Shown: positions 44,273 through 52,617, counted from the first letter of the stretch. The stretch is 64,000 nt of DNA from Streptomyces sp. R302 (GCF_012927245.1 NZ_JABBGE010000003.1:1-64000), one strand, 5' to 3'. Numbers and translations: made by a program. The notes: a model not told the origin generated them from the letters alone.

Positions 44273-44527
44273 ATGGCAGCGGGAACCATCCGCTACTGGG
44301 CCGCGGCCAAGGCCGCCGCAGGGGTCGCCGAGGAGCCGTACACCGCCGAGACCCTCGCCGAGGCCCTGGACGCCGCCCGCGCGGACCACCCGGGCGAGCT
44401 CGTCCGGGTCCTCCAGCGGTGCTCGTTCCTCGTCGACGGCGACCCGGTCGGCACCCGGAGCCATGAGACGGTACGGCTTGCCGAGGGCGGCACGGTCGAG
44501 GTGCTCCCCCCGTTCGCAGGAGGGTGA
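44273..44527 (+). CDS. MoaD/ThiS-family sulfur-carrier-like protein
   Basis: The 84-residue beta-grasp protein (TIRYWAAAKAAAGVAEEPYT) ends in VEVLPPFAGG, the C-terminal Gly-Gly that is adenylated and thiocarboxylated in MoaD/ThiS proteins. The ATG has AAGGGAG nine bases upstream. It stands between a hydrolase and a repeat-rich membrane protein rather than in a molybdopterin cluster, so it could be the molybdopterin synthase small subunit or another sulfur donor. The rhodanese gene 2.5 kb downstream could supply sulfur; that is inference. Confidence 0.85.
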   Translation: MAAGTIRYWAAAKAAAGVAEEPYTAETLAEALDAARADHPGELVRVLQRCSFLVDGDPVGTRSHETVRLAEGGTVEVLPPFAGG

Positions 44528-44537
44528 ACCCCACAGC

Positions 44538-45725
44538 ATGAGCAACGACCAGCGGTATGGCGGCACACCGCACGACCCGAACGCGTACGACCCCTCGGTC
44601 ACCCAGACCTGGGAGGGCCAGACCTGGGACACCACGTACCAGCCGGCGGTCCGCCCCGAGGACACGGCGTACGGGTACCAGGACGCGCAGGCGCAGGACC
44701 GGCAGCCGTACGCGTACCCGCAGCCCCCGCAGCAGTACGCCCAGCCCCAGCAGGCGTACGCCCAGTCCCAGCCCCAGCAGCAGTACGCGCCCCAGCCGGA
44801 GGCGTACGCGCAGCCCCAGGCGTACCAGCAGCCCGAGGCGTACCCGCAGCCCGAGGCGTACGCGCCCGAGCAGTCGTACGCCCAGCCGGAGCCGTACGTC
44901 CCGGCTCCCGAGGTCCAGGAGGCCGGGGCGCCCGCGTACTCCTCGCCCACCACCTCCGGGAACACCCGGATCACCGACGCGCAGCGCGCGCGGGCCGAGG
45001 GCCGGTCGCCGATCATCGAGCCCGGGATGCGGCCCGCCGCGCTGACCGCCGTCCTCGGGCTGCTGCTCGCCGGCGGCGCCGCGCTCGGCACGTACGGGCT
45101 CCTGCTGCCGCTGGTCGCGCTCCAGGGGCTGACCGCCGCCGGCTGGTTCCGGCTCAACGGCATGTGGCCGGCCCGGCAGGGCATCGCGCTCGCCTTCCTC
45201 GGCGGGCTCGTCGCCGACGCCGCACTGCTCGCCACCGGCCGCGAGCACACGGCCCCCGCCCTCCTCGGCACCCTCGGCGTCTGGGTGCTGCTCTGCCTGG
45301 TCCTCCAGCTGCGCAGCCACGCCGAACCCGACGAGCGGATGTACGGCCTCATGGCCACCGTCACCTCGGCGGCGCTGACCGTCCTCGCCGCCGGGCACCT
45401 CGGCGCCGAACCGGACGCGGTGAGCGCCGGCGCGGCCGCGGTCGGCGCGACGGTCCTGGCCCGCGCGCTCCCGCTGCCCGGCCCGGTCTCGCTCGTCGTC
45501 TCGCTCCTCGCCGGCGCAGGTGCCGGCATCGTCGCCGGGACCCTGAACGGCATGGGCGCCTCCGGGGCGCTCCTCGGCCTCGCCACCGGCGTCTGCGCCC
45601 TCGTCGGCCTGCGGGCGGCCAGCTACGACTACCCGTCCCGCTTCGTGCACATGACCGCGGGGGTGGCCCTGCCGCTGACGGCCGCCGCACCCGCCGTGTA
45701 CCTTCTCGGCCGCGCCCTGGTCTGA
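44538..45725 (+). CDS. Membrane protein with Gln/Pro/Tyr/Ala repeat N-terminus
   Basis: The 395-residue protein has a disordered N-terminal half (about 15-130) with degenerate repeats of the type AYAQPQ, QPEAY and YPQPEAY. A charged linker follows (ITDAQRARAEGRSPIIEPGM), and then seven to eight transmembrane helices from about residue 170 to the end. The ATG starts 10 bases after the MoaD-like stop, so the two are probably one operon. Similar tyrosine-proline-glutamine tails occur on actinobacterial membrane proteins that cluster at the cell tip or wall. The family is not recognised. Confidence 0.75.
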   Translation: MSNDQRYGGTPHDPNAYDPSVTQTWEGQTWDTTYQPAVRPEDTAYGYQDAQAQDRQPYAYPQPPQQYAQPQQAYAQSQPQQQYAPQPEAYAQPQAYQQPEAYPQPEAYAPEQSYAQPEPYVPAPEVQEAGAPAYSSPTTSGNTRITDAQRARAEGRSPIIEPGMRPAALTAVLGLLLAGGAALGTYGLLLPLVALQGLTAAGWFRLNGMWPARQGIALAFLGGLVADAALLATGREHTAPALLGTLGVWVLLCLVLQLRSHAEPDERMYGLMATVTSAALTVLAAGHLGAEPDAVSAGAAAVGATVLARALPLPGPVSLVVSLLAGAGAGIVAGTLNGMGASGALLGLATGVCALVGLRAASYDYPSRFVHMTAGVALPLTAAAPAVYLLGRALV

Positions 45726-45761
45726 CCGACGCACGGCCCGCCCGGGGCGCCCGGGAACCGT

Positions 45762-45801
45762 CCGGCCCCCCGACACGTCGATCTTCGTGTCGGGGGGCCG
45801 G
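45762..45801 (+). terminator. Terminator after repeat-rich membrane protein
   Basis: A 16-bp inverted repeat (CCGGCCCCCCGACACG / CGTGTCGGGGGGCCGG, loop 8 nt) lies 37 bases after the stop. Confidence 0.8.
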
Positions 45802-45850
45802 CACGCGTCACCGGCACACTGACGAACCGTCGACGGGGGAAGAGAAAGCC

Positions 45851-46537
45851 ATGCGAGCACTGCGGATCCTGCTGGTCGTGGCCGTCGTGCTGGGCGGAAT
45901 CCTGGTGGGCGGCGACCGGCTCGCCGCCGCCTGGGCCGAGTCGGAGATCGCGGGCCGCGCCTCGCTCGCCGGCGGCAGGACCGATTCGGTCGAGGTCGAC
46001 ATCAAGGGCTTCCCCTTCCTCACCCAGGCCGCCGACAAGCGCTTCGGCGAGGTCGAGGTGGTCGCGCGGGGCGCCCACACCCAGGCGGGCGACAAGTCCG
46101 TCCGGATCGACGAGATCACCTTCGACCTGCGGGACGTGACGGTGACCGGCGACTGGAGCGGCTTCCGGGCCGGCGAGGCGACCGGCACCGCGCTCATCTC
46201 GTACGCGGACCTGGTCGAGGCCTCGGAGCGGGCGACGGCCATGGAGTACGGCGGCCCCGGCAAGGTGAAGGTGACGGGCAGCGTCGAGATCCTGGGCCGC
46301 AAGGTGACCAAGACCGTCGTCTCCTCCGTCACGCTGGTGGGCGGCGACACCGTCAAGGTCCGCGCCGACGAGGTGCCCGGAGGGGGCATCCCGCTCCTGG
46401 AGGACCTGGTCCGCGAGCGCACCGACTTCGAGCGTCCGATCGGCCGCGTCGCCGGCATGCGCGTCGCGAAGGTGGAACCGCGCCCCGAGGGCCTCGCGGT
46501 GACGGTGAACGGCCGGGACGTCGCGATAGCGGGCTGA
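45851..46537 (+). CDS. DUF2993 (LmeA-like) membrane-anchored protein
   Basis: The 228-residue protein has an N-terminal signal anchor (LRILLVVAVVLGGILVGGDR), then a single extracytoplasmic DUF2993 domain (SVEVDIKGFPFLTQAADKRF; VKVTGSVEILGRKV). Mycobacterial LmeA, of this family, binds phosphoinositide-type lipids and supports lipomannan maturation. A lipid-handling role at the membrane surface is therefore likely but not shown. It stands alone between terminators and the cysteine leader region. Confidence 0.85.
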   Translation: MRALRILLVVAVVLGGILVGGDRLAAAWAESEIAGRASLAGGRTDSVEVDIKGFPFLTQAADKRFGEVEVVARGAHTQAGDKSVRIDEITFDLRDVTVTGDWSGFRAGEATGTALISYADLVEASERATAMEYGGPGKVKVTGSVEILGRKVTKTVVSSVTLVGGDTVKVRADEVPGGGIPLLEDLVRERTDFERPIGRVAGMRVAKVEPRPEGLAVTVNGRDVAIAG

Positions 46538-46751
46538 GCGCGGCGGAAGGTCCCTCCCGGGGGCCCGCGCCGACAGATTTTCACATACTGAGACGCCCCC
46601 GTCCGATCCGCAGAAGCGCAGGGCAGGAGGGCAGTCCACCGGCTCCCCGCACCCCGGCCGACCCCTCTCGGATCTCACTCTCCGGACGTTCGCGTCTCAC
46701 GATACGACACGCCGGTGACACGGTCGCCCGTCCGTCCCTACGATCGACGGC

Positions 46752-46832
46752 ATGAAGCGACAGGCGGAACTCACGAAGCGGCGGGCAGTAGACCTGTGCC
46801 GCATCGCCGCCATGCTCTGTCGCTCCGTCTGA
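46752..46832 (+). CDS. Cysteine-containing leader peptide upstream of the rhodanese gene
   Basis: A 26-codon frame encodes MKRQAELTKRRAVDLCR followed by IAAMLCRSV. I recall this as the conserved actinobacterial leader peptide found before sulfur-metabolism genes; it is basic at the start with two cysteines near the end. It ends 162 bases before the sulfurtransferase. Cysteine supply would change ribosome movement over the Cys codons and so alter downstream expression; that mechanism is known for related actinobacterial leaders and is inferred here. Confidence 0.8.
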   Translation: MKRQAELTKRRAVDLCRIAAMLCRSV

Positions 46833-46908
46833 GCGGGACGCGCTCCGCGCCCGTATTCCCCACGGCCCGCCGACCCCGAGGTCGAGGCCGCACCGCGCAG
46901 CACGACGC

Positions 46909-46928
46909 CGTCGGGCGCAGCCCCGACG
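46909..46928 (+). promoter_or_regulatory. Stem-loop between leader peptide and rhodanese gene
   Basis: CGTCGGG and CCCGACG pair perfectly around a 6-base loop, midway between the leader stop and the sulfurtransferase start. It could be part of an attenuation switch. There is no T-run. Confidence 0.45.
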
Positions 46929-46994
46929 CGTACCCGCACATGCAGCACCACCCCCGCACCACCCCGCCGCACACTGCCCCGGAGGAGAACAGAC

Positions 46995-47840
46995 ATGGCT
47001 CGCAGCGACGTACTGGTCGACGCCGACTGGGTCGAGGCCAACCTCGACAACCCGGCCGTCGCGATCGTCGAGGTCGACGAGGACACCGCCGCCTACGACA
47101 AGAACCACATCCGCAACGCCATCCGGATCGACTGGACCAAGGACCTCCAGGACCCGGTCCGCCGTGACTTCATCGACCAGGAGGGCTTCGAGAAGCTCCT
47201 CTCGGCCAAGGGCATCGGCAACGACACCACGGTCGTCCTCTACGGCGGCAACAACAACTGGTTCGCCTCCTACGCCTACTGGTACTTCAAGCTGTACGGC
47301 CACCAGGACGTCAAGCTCCTCGACGGCGGCCGCAAGAAGTGGGAGCTCGACTCCCGCGACCTGGTCGACGGCTCCGAGGTCCCGGCCCGCCCGGCCACCG
47401 ACTACAAGGCCCAGGCCCAGGACGTCTCGATCCGCGCCTTCCGCGACGACGTCGTGGCCGCCATCGGCACCCAGAACCTGGTCGACGTCCGCTCGCCCGA
47501 CGAGTTCTCCGGCAAGCTGCTCGCCCCGGCCCACCTCCCGCAGGAGCAGTCGCAGCGCCCGGGCCACGTCCCGTCCGCCCGCAACATCCCCTGGTCGAAG
47601 AACGCCAACGACGACGGCACCTTCAAGTCCGACGATGACCTGAAGGCCCTCTACGAGGCCGAGCAGGTCGACCTGGCGAAGGACACCGTCGCCTACTGCC
47701 GCATCGGCGAGCGTTCCGCCCTCACCTGGTTCGTCCTGCACGAGCTCCTCGAGGTCCCGAACGTCAAGAACTACGACGGCTCCTGGACCGAGTACGGCTC
47801 CCTCGTCGGCGTGCCGATCGAGCTCGGCGCCAACAAGTAA
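46995..47840 (+). CDS. cysA: Thiosulfate sulfurtransferase (tandem rhodanese)
   Basis: The 281-residue cytoplasmic enzyme consists of two rhodanese domains. The second has the active-site loop VAYCRIGERSALTWF (Cys near residue 235); the first is inactive (VVLYGGNNNWFASY). The CRxGxR loop fits thiosulfate rather than 3-mercaptopyruvate as donor. GGAGGAG precedes the ATG. It is followed 47 bases later by the DUF1416 gene, a constant neighbour in actinobacteria, and preceded by the cysteine leader peptide. Confidence 0.94.
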   Translation: MARSDVLVDADWVEANLDNPAVAIVEVDEDTAAYDKNHIRNAIRIDWTKDLQDPVRRDFIDQEGFEKLLSAKGIGNDTTVVLYGGNNNWFASYAYWYFKLYGHQDVKLLDGGRKKWELDSRDLVDGSEVPARPATDYKAQAQDVSIRAFRDDVVAAIGTQNLVDVRSPDEFSGKLLAPAHLPQEQSQRPGHVPSARNIPWSKNANDDGTFKSDDDLKALYEAEQVDLAKDTVAYCRIGERSALTWFVLHELLEVPNVKNYDGSWTEYGSLVGVPIELGANK

Positions 47841-47887
47841 GACCGGGTCGCGCGACCTTCCCTCCCCTCTAGGACAGGACAGAGAAC

Positions 47888-48178
47888 ATGTGTGGAGCAC
47901 CGATCGGTGGCCCCGACGTCAGCACCCTCAAGCCGGGTGAGACGGCCATCCAGGGCCAGGTGACCAAGGACGGCGAGCCCGTCACCGGTTACGTCCGCCT
48001 CCTGGACACCAACGGCGAGTTCACGGCCGAGGTCCCCACCTCCGCCACCGGCCAGTTCCGCTTCTACGCGGCCACCGGCGAGTGGACCCTCCGCGCCCTC
48101 GTCCCCGGCGCCCAGGCCGACCGCAAGGTCGTCGTCACGGAGACGGGCAGCCTGACGGACGTGGCCATCGCGGTCTAG
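47888..48178 (+). CDS. DUF1416 protein
   Basis: The 96-residue protein starts MCGAPIGGPD and has a transthyretin/CNA-B-like beta sandwich pattern (GQVTKDGEPVTGYVRLLDTN; TGQFRFYAATGEWTLRAL). It always travels with the tandem rhodanese gene in actinobacteria and probably works with it in sulfur transfer. The conserved Cys2 is a candidate sulfur acceptor. It is the second gene of the operon and ends at a strong hairpin. No function has been shown that I know of. Confidence 0.9.
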   Translation: MCGAPIGGPDVSTLKPGETAIQGQVTKDGEPVTGYVRLLDTNGEFTAEVPTSATGQFRFYAATGEWTLRALVPGAQADRKVVVTETGSLTDVAIAV

Positions 48179-48210
48179 TCCGGACGGCCGCGCGAGCGGC
48201 ACCAGAACGG

Positions 48211-48274
48211 CCGGAGGGCCGTGCCTCCTGGGGGGTTGGACGCCTATTCCAGGACTTGAGGCACGGCCCTTCGG
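48211..48274 (+). terminator. Terminator of rhodanese operon
   Basis: A long hairpin has a 13-bp perfect outer stem (AGGGCCGTGCCTC at 48215, GAGGCACGGCCCT at 48258), extendable by about four pairs. Inside it CCTGG pairs with CCAGG. It lies 33 bases after the DUF1416 stop and is followed by TTCTTCTC. Confidence 0.85.
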
Positions 48275-48314
48275 CTTCTTCTCGTGTCCGGGGGCGCGGT
48301 CGTAGGCTGAAGGT

Positions 48315-48575
48315 GTGTACGCACGGCGTCGGCGCGTCTACTTCTGGATGATGGGTGCCTGCCTGGTGCTTTTCGTGGGCGCCTGGGCCGTCGTGCGGTT
48401 GTTCTCCATGCCCGTCGCCATCGGGATGTGCGTCGTCGCCATGGTCATCCCACCCATCGCCGCGATGGTGGCGAACCGGCGGGGGCCCGAGGACCGGTGG
48501 TGGGACGACCCGTCCGGCGACCCGAAGTCGGACGAGTGGTGGGACGAGCTCGACGGGAAGAAGCGCCGGGAGTAG
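48315..48575 (+). CDS. DUF3099 small membrane protein
   Basis: The 86-residue protein has two transmembrane helices (VYFWMMGACLVLFVGAWAVV and MPVAIGMCVVAMVIPPIAAM) and an acidic, Trp-rich tail (DRWWDDPSGDPKSDEWWDEL). It starts with GTG at 48315. TAGGCT at 48303-48308 lies six bases ahead with no ribosome site, consistent with a leaderless mRNA. The family is common in actinobacteria and uncharacterised. It follows the rhodanese operon terminator. Confidence 0.85.
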   Translation: MYARRRRVYFWMMGACLVLFVGAWAVVRLFSMPVAIGMCVVAMVIPPIAAMVANRRGPEDRWWDDPSGDPKSDEWWDELDGKKRRE

Positions 48576-48782
48576 CGGGAGCGGCGGGCGCGGGGCGTCG
48601 GCCGAACCAGGCGCGGGACTCCGGCTGGTCGGGGCGGACCAGGGCCAGGACCACCAGCAGCGTGCGGAGACTGCGTACCGGCTGGGGCATCGGCACGCCG
48701 TCCGGCGGGTACGCGGGGCGGTCGGGCGGCTTCGCGGGGCCGCCGCCTCGCCCGGAACCGGTACGGGAGATCGGCGGCAGGG

Positions 48783-49145
48783 TCAGTAGACGAGGGCCTG
48801 CGTGTCGTCGGCCAGGGACTCCTGGACGAAGACCTGGGCGCCGGCGATGCGGACGCCGTCCAGGACGTCCTTCTCGGTGATCTCGCGGCGGGCCGCGCAC
48901 TGGGTGCACAGGGTGATCCGGCCGGCCGCCAGGATCGAGTCGACGAGGTCCGGCAGCGGCGCCGCGTGCGGCAGCTCGAACTCGGCCGCCTTGCCCGGGA
49001 GGGCGAACCACGAGGACTCACCGGTCAGCCAGAGCGACACCTCGACGCCGCTCGCGACGGCGACGGCCGCCACGGTGAAGGCCTGGGAGCAGCGTTCGGG
49101 GGCGTCGACCCCGGCGGTCACCTTGATCACGAGCTTCTTCGCCAT
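48783..49145 (-). CDS. DsrE-family protein
   Basis: The 120-residue DsrE/F-like protein (KLVIKVTAGVDAPERCSQAF; VAVASGVEVSLWLTG) has conserved cysteines in ITLCTQCAARREI, the likely sulfur-carrying CxxC. The ATG at 49145 has TACAGT at 49153-49158, seven bases upstream, and no ribosome site, so the mRNA is probably leaderless. Its location beside the rhodanese/DUF1416 operon suggests a role in sulfur relay. The region 48576-48782 between it and the DUF3099 gene shows no convincing gene. Confidence 0.88.
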   Translation of the reverse strand: MAKKLVIKVTAGVDAPERCSQAFTVAAVAVASGVEVSLWLTGESSWFALPGKAAEFELPHAAPLPDLVDSILAAGRITLCTQCAARREITEKDVLDGVRIAGAQVFVQESLADDTQALVY

Positions 49146-49250
49146 ATACCGAACTGTAATGCGATGCAGTGCAACTTCATGCGCACCCCACGGGTCAGGT
49201 GGATGCGCGGATAACGGAATCCGCCCTTCTAGTCTCGTGGGGGGACTGTC

Positions 49251-50066
49251 TTGGAAGCCACGGAAGCGGTCGAACCCGCTCAGAACACCCCGGTGCCTGC
49301 GCCGGAACCCGGCGCGGAACATCCCGCCCGGTCGGCTCCGCGCCGCCGCCGGGTCGGCCGTACGCTCGCGCTGATCGCCGTCGCCGCCGTCATCGGCCTC
49401 GTCGGCGGCACCGCCGTCGGCTACGGCATTCAGGCCGAGCGCGAGCCGACCGCGCTCCCGCCGCTGAACCAGCCGGCGCTCGCCTACCCGAAGCCGCTCC
49501 CGAAGGGGCAGAAGGCGAAGCCGCTGCCCGCCTCGGAGGACCGCCAGGCCAAGGCCCAGGGCGACCTGCGGAAGCTGCTTGTGCCGAAGCCCGCCGGGGC
49601 GAAGGACGACGAGTTCGCCGGGGACGACGACGGCTGGATGTCGCCGGAGGTGTTCGCCTCCGCCTTCACCAAGCCCGCCAAGGCCTTCAGCTACCAGCTG
49701 GAGCTGGAGCAGCGGCGGATCGCCGCCCGGTACTGGAAGACCGGCGAGCACCGCTACGTCGAGGTCCGGCTCGTCCAGTACCGCTCCGGCGCGGGCCTCG
49801 GCGCGCAGGACCACATCGAGGACCAGCAGAGCTACATGCCCGACGAGGAGTACGCCGAGAGCGAGGGCGAGGAGCTCAAGGGCTCGACCAACGGCCGCTA
49901 CTACGTCTTCCCCGTCGAGCGGAAGGCCGGCTACCTCGACTGCTACGAGGCGCGCGCCTACTTCTACCGCGGCGACATCGCGGTGGAGATCTTCATGTCC
50001 GACACGAAGAAGATCGCCGAGAAGGACATCCGTTCGCTGGCCGAGCGACAGCTGGCGCGCCTGTGA
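49251..50066 (+). CDS. Membrane-anchored protein, tandem paralogue 1
   Basis: The 271-residue protein has an acidic Pro/Ala cytoplasmic N-terminus (about 1-30), a basic RRRR stop and a single transmembrane helix (LALIAVAAVIGLVGGTAVGY). The extracellular domain carries QGDLRKLLVPKPAGAKDDEF, the signature shared with the next two genes. The start is TTG with GTGGGGGG upstream. It is the first of three head-to-tail genes of like size and design that are translationally coupled. I do not recognise the family. Confidence 0.8.
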   Translation: MEATEAVEPAQNTPVPAPEPGAEHPARSAPRRRRVGRTLALIAVAAVIGLVGGTAVGYGIQAEREPTALPPLNQPALAYPKPLPKGQKAKPLPASEDRQAKAQGDLRKLLVPKPAGAKDDEFAGDDDGWMSPEVFASAFTKPAKAFSYQLELEQRRIAARYWKTGEHRYVEVRLVQYRSGAGLGAQDHIEDQQSYMPDEEYAESEGEELKGSTNGRYYVFPVERKAGYLDCYEARAYFYRGDIAVEIFMSDTKKIAEKDIRSLAERQLARL

Positions 50067-50083
50067 GTGAGGACCGGAACGAC

Positions 50084-50920
50084 ATGACCGAACCCGTGAC
50101 GCAGGACGCCCCGGCGACGGTGGCGGAGGCCGGGGCGCCGGCCCCGAAGGCCCGGAAGCGAGGCGTCGGGCGGGTGCTGCTGCGCGTCGTGCTGCCCTCC
50201 GTGGTCGTCCTCGGCCTGATCGGCGGAGGCGTCACGTACACCGCCCTCACGATCGACTCCGCCGACCGCACGGCGCCGACCCGGCTGTGGGAGCACCCCG
50301 CGAAGGGCGCGCAGACCAAGGACCCGGCCGCCGGGCCGTTCCGCGGCCGGACGGACACCGCGCTGAGCCGGCTGCTGCTGCCGCTGCCGGAGGGGTACGT
50401 CTTCGGCCCCGACATGGGGCTGTACGGGAACGACGGCGAGCTCGGCGCCGCCGAGGCCGTGGCGCTGGTGAAGCAGGCCGGCAAGGGCCTGTCCGGGAAG
50501 AAGCGCCGCGCCTTCGAGAAGGAGGTCGACAAGCTCGGCATCCAGGGCATCGGCGTCCGCTCCTTCGCCGACCCGGCGCACGGCGTGATCGTCAACTTCA
50601 GGGTCGAGCAGGTCAAGGACAAGAAGCGGATCAAGAACAGCTACCGGCTCCGCAAGGAGGTCCTCGACTTCCTGAAGTTCCCGAAGGGGCCGCAGGTGAA
50701 GGGCCACAAGAACGCCGTCTGCTACATGGCGCCGGCGGACGACTCGCTCGACAAGGAGGAGCGGGAGCTGGCGCTGGAGGAGATGATCTGCCTCGGGTAC
50801 GACTCCGAGGTCTCCGTCACCATGACGGCGGCGGGCGTCAAGCCGTTCGACAAGGCGCGCGTGGCGAAGCTGATGGCGCAGCAGCTGGACCACATCGCAT
50901 CCCCGGGGGAGTACGTATGA
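50084..50920 (+). CDS. Membrane-anchored protein, tandem paralogue 2
   Basis: The 278-residue protein has the same plan: an acidic N-terminus, one helix (VLPSVVVLGLIGGGVTYTAL) and an extracellular domain with TDTALSRLLLPLPEGYVFGP. Two cysteines (AVCYMA, MICLGY) may form a disulfide. The ATG has GAGGA ten bases upstream. A GTG at 50063 overlapping the previous stop is a possible earlier start. The Lys-rich second half (VKDKKRIKNSYRLRKEV) differs from its neighbours, so divergence after duplication is old. Confidence 0.78.
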   Translation: MTEPVTQDAPATVAEAGAPAPKARKRGVGRVLLRVVLPSVVVLGLIGGGVTYTALTIDSADRTAPTRLWEHPAKGAQTKDPAAGPFRGRTDTALSRLLLPLPEGYVFGPDMGLYGNDGELGAAEAVALVKQAGKGLSGKKRRAFEKEVDKLGIQGIGVRSFADPAHGVIVNFRVEQVKDKKRIKNSYRLRKEVLDFLKFPKGPQVKGHKNAVCYMAPADDSLDKEERELALEEMICLGYDSEVSVTMTAAGVKPFDKARVAKLMAQQLDHIASPGEYV

Positions 50921-51792
50921 CCGAGCAGATCCGGACCGAGACCCGCCCCGAGGCGCCGACGCCCCCGACCGAGGCCGCGCCCGAGGTCCCCACCGAGGCC
51001 GCGTCCGTAGCAGCCGCGTCCGCCCCCGCCCCGAAGAAGTCCCGGCGTCCGCTGCTCCGGGGCATCGTCCGGTGGACCGCCGCGCTGCTCGTCTGCGGAG
51101 GCGTCGGGGCCGGCGCGGCCATGGGCATCACCGCCATGGAGCGGACCGACGTGCCGGGCCTCGCGACCGAGTCCGACGGCCGCTGGGAGTACCCGAAGCT
51201 CGCGCTTCCCGCGCTGCCCGCCGGCGCCCCGCGCCCCTTCAGCGACGGCAACGAGGCCGAGGTCCACCACGCCGACCTGCGGAAACTGCTGCTGCCCGCG
51301 CCGGCCGGCGCGACGGTCGACCGGAAGCTGACCGGCGGCTGGGTCGGGCTCGACGCCTACTTGGCCGAGCTGAAGCCGGAGGACCGGCCCGAGCTGAAGG
51401 CGTTCGTCACCGACTCGGCGCTCCGGCACGTCGCCGCGCGCGGCTGGACCATGCCGGACGGTTCGACGACCCGGATCCACCTGCTGCGGTTCTCGTCGGT
51501 GGCGTTCTCGGAGGCGTACAAGGACGAGATCGTCGGCGGGTTCTTCCGGGGCGAGCGGCTGCCCGTCGGGGTGGAGGCGGCGGAGCTCGACACGTTCCAC
51601 CAGGGCATCGACGTGCCGGACGTCTCCTTCTACTCGTACAAGGAGAAGGAGCCGTACGGCCCCACGCAGACCCGGTGGACCCTCATCCAGGCCGGTGACA
51701 CCGTCGGGGTGGTCACGCAGACCCGTAAGGGCGGCACGCTCACCGTGCCGTTCCACCAGACGGTCACGCTCCAGGCGCAGCTGCTCGGCTGA
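50917..51792 (+). CDS. Membrane-anchored protein, tandem paralogue 3
   Basis: The 291-residue protein overlaps the previous stop by four bases (ATGA). It has a Glu/Pro/Ala-rich N-terminus of about 45 residues, one helix (WTAALLVCGGVGAGAAMGIT) and the shared signature HHADLRKLLLPAPAGATVD. The rest is a mixed alpha/beta extracellular domain without catalytic motifs I can name. All three products probably form a surface complex or bind a common partner; that is inference from coupling and likeness. Confidence 0.78.
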   Translation: MTEQIRTETRPEAPTPPTEAAPEVPTEAASVAAASAPAPKKSRRPLLRGIVRWTAALLVCGGVGAGAAMGITAMERTDVPGLATESDGRWEYPKLALPALPAGAPRPFSDGNEAEVHHADLRKLLLPAPAGATVDRKLTGGWVGLDAYLAELKPEDRPELKAFVTDSALRHVAARGWTMPDGSTTRIHLLRFSSVAFSEAYKDEIVGGFFRGERLPVGVEAAELDTFHQGIDVPDVSFYSYKEKEPYGPTQTRWTLIQAGDTVGVVTQTRKGGTLTVPFHQTVTLQAQLLG

Positions 51793-51891
51793 CGGCCCGC
51801 AGAGACCCACCTCACCGCGTAGGCCGGGCCCCCGCCCACTAAGCTGGGGTCCGGTCCGTTCCGCCTTCACCGCTCAGCCGAGGAGCACCCC

Positions 51892-51990
51892 GTGATCGTT
51901 TTCTTCGAGACCCTGCTGGTCCTGGTCGCCGTCGGCGTGCTCGCCTTCACCGGGCTGGCCGTGAAGAAGCTGTACCAGGGTCAGCGCTGA
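51892..51990 (+). CDS. 32-residue single-helix membrane protein
   Basis: A GTG-started 32-codon gene has GAGGAG eight bases upstream. The product has one transmembrane helix (FFETLLVLVAVGVLAFTGLA) and a basic end VKKLYQGQR. I recall this as a conserved small Streptomyces protein. It lies between the paralogue array and the nitrobindin-like gene. The function is unknown. Confidence 0.65.
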   Translation: MIVFFETLLVLVAVGVLAFTGLAVKKLYQGQR

Positions 51991-52044
51991 CCCTTCGGTC
52001 CCTCCCCTCTCACCGGCCCCCTTCACAGATCGTCTGAGTCGCTC

Positions 52045-52617
52045 ATGATCCAGATCCCGTCCGACCTCAACCCGGACCTCGTCCCGCTCGCGTTCCTCCT
52101 CGGGACCTGGGAGGGCGCCGGCGTGTCCGACTTCCCCGGCGCCGAGAAGTGCAACTTCGGCCAGTCCGTGACCTTCAGCCACGACGGCCGGGACTTCCTG
52201 GAGTACCACTCGCACTCCTGGGTCCTCGACGCCGAGGGCAACAAGGTCCGCCCGCTGGAGAGCGAGAGCGGCTTCTGGCGGATCGACAAGGACCGCAAGG
52301 TCGAGGTCGTGATGGTCCGCGACGACGGCGTCGTAGAGATCTGGTACGGCGAGCTCGCCGACCAGAAGCCGCAGATCGACCTGGCGACCGACGCGGTGGC
52401 CCGCACCGCCGCCTCCGGCCCGTACAGCGGTGGCAAGCGCCTCTACGGCTACGTGAAGAGCGACCTCATGTGGGTCGGCGAGAAGGCGACCCCCGAGGTC
52501 CCGCTCCGCCCCTACATGTCCGCCCACCTGAAGAAGGTCGTCACCCCCGAGGAGGTCGCCGAGATGGCGCGCAACCTCCCCGACATGCCCGACGACGGCA
52601 TCGCCTTCTTCAAGTAG
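52045..52617 (+). CDS. Nitrobindin-like (DUF1794/FABP-fold) heme protein
   Basis: The 190-residue beta-barrel protein has the family signature FLLGTWEGAGVSDFPG near residue 15. A C-terminal His in PYMSAHLKKV is the candidate proximal heme ligand, as in mycobacterial nitrobindin. These proteins bind heme with high solvent exposure and react with nitric oxide or peroxynitrite. It is followed directly by nur; a -10 sequence between them shows that nur has its own promoter. Confidence 0.88.
   Translation: MIQIPSDLNPDLVPLAFLLGTWEGAGVSDFPGAEKCNFGQSVTFSHDGRDFLEYHSHSWVLDAEGNKVRPLESESGFWRIDKDRKVEVVMVRDDGVVEIWYGELADQKPQIDLATDAVARTAASGPYSGGKRLYGYVKSDLMWVGEKATPEVPLRPYMSAHLKKVVTPEEVAEMARNLPDMPDDGIAFFK

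Noticed and set aside
48445-49011. A minus-strand frame between DUF3099 and the DsrE gene (contains MPQPVRSLRTLLVVLALVRP)
   Set aside because: It overlaps both neighbours and lacks a good start or ribosome site. An ATG at 48690 could begin a short protein, but the evidence is too thin.
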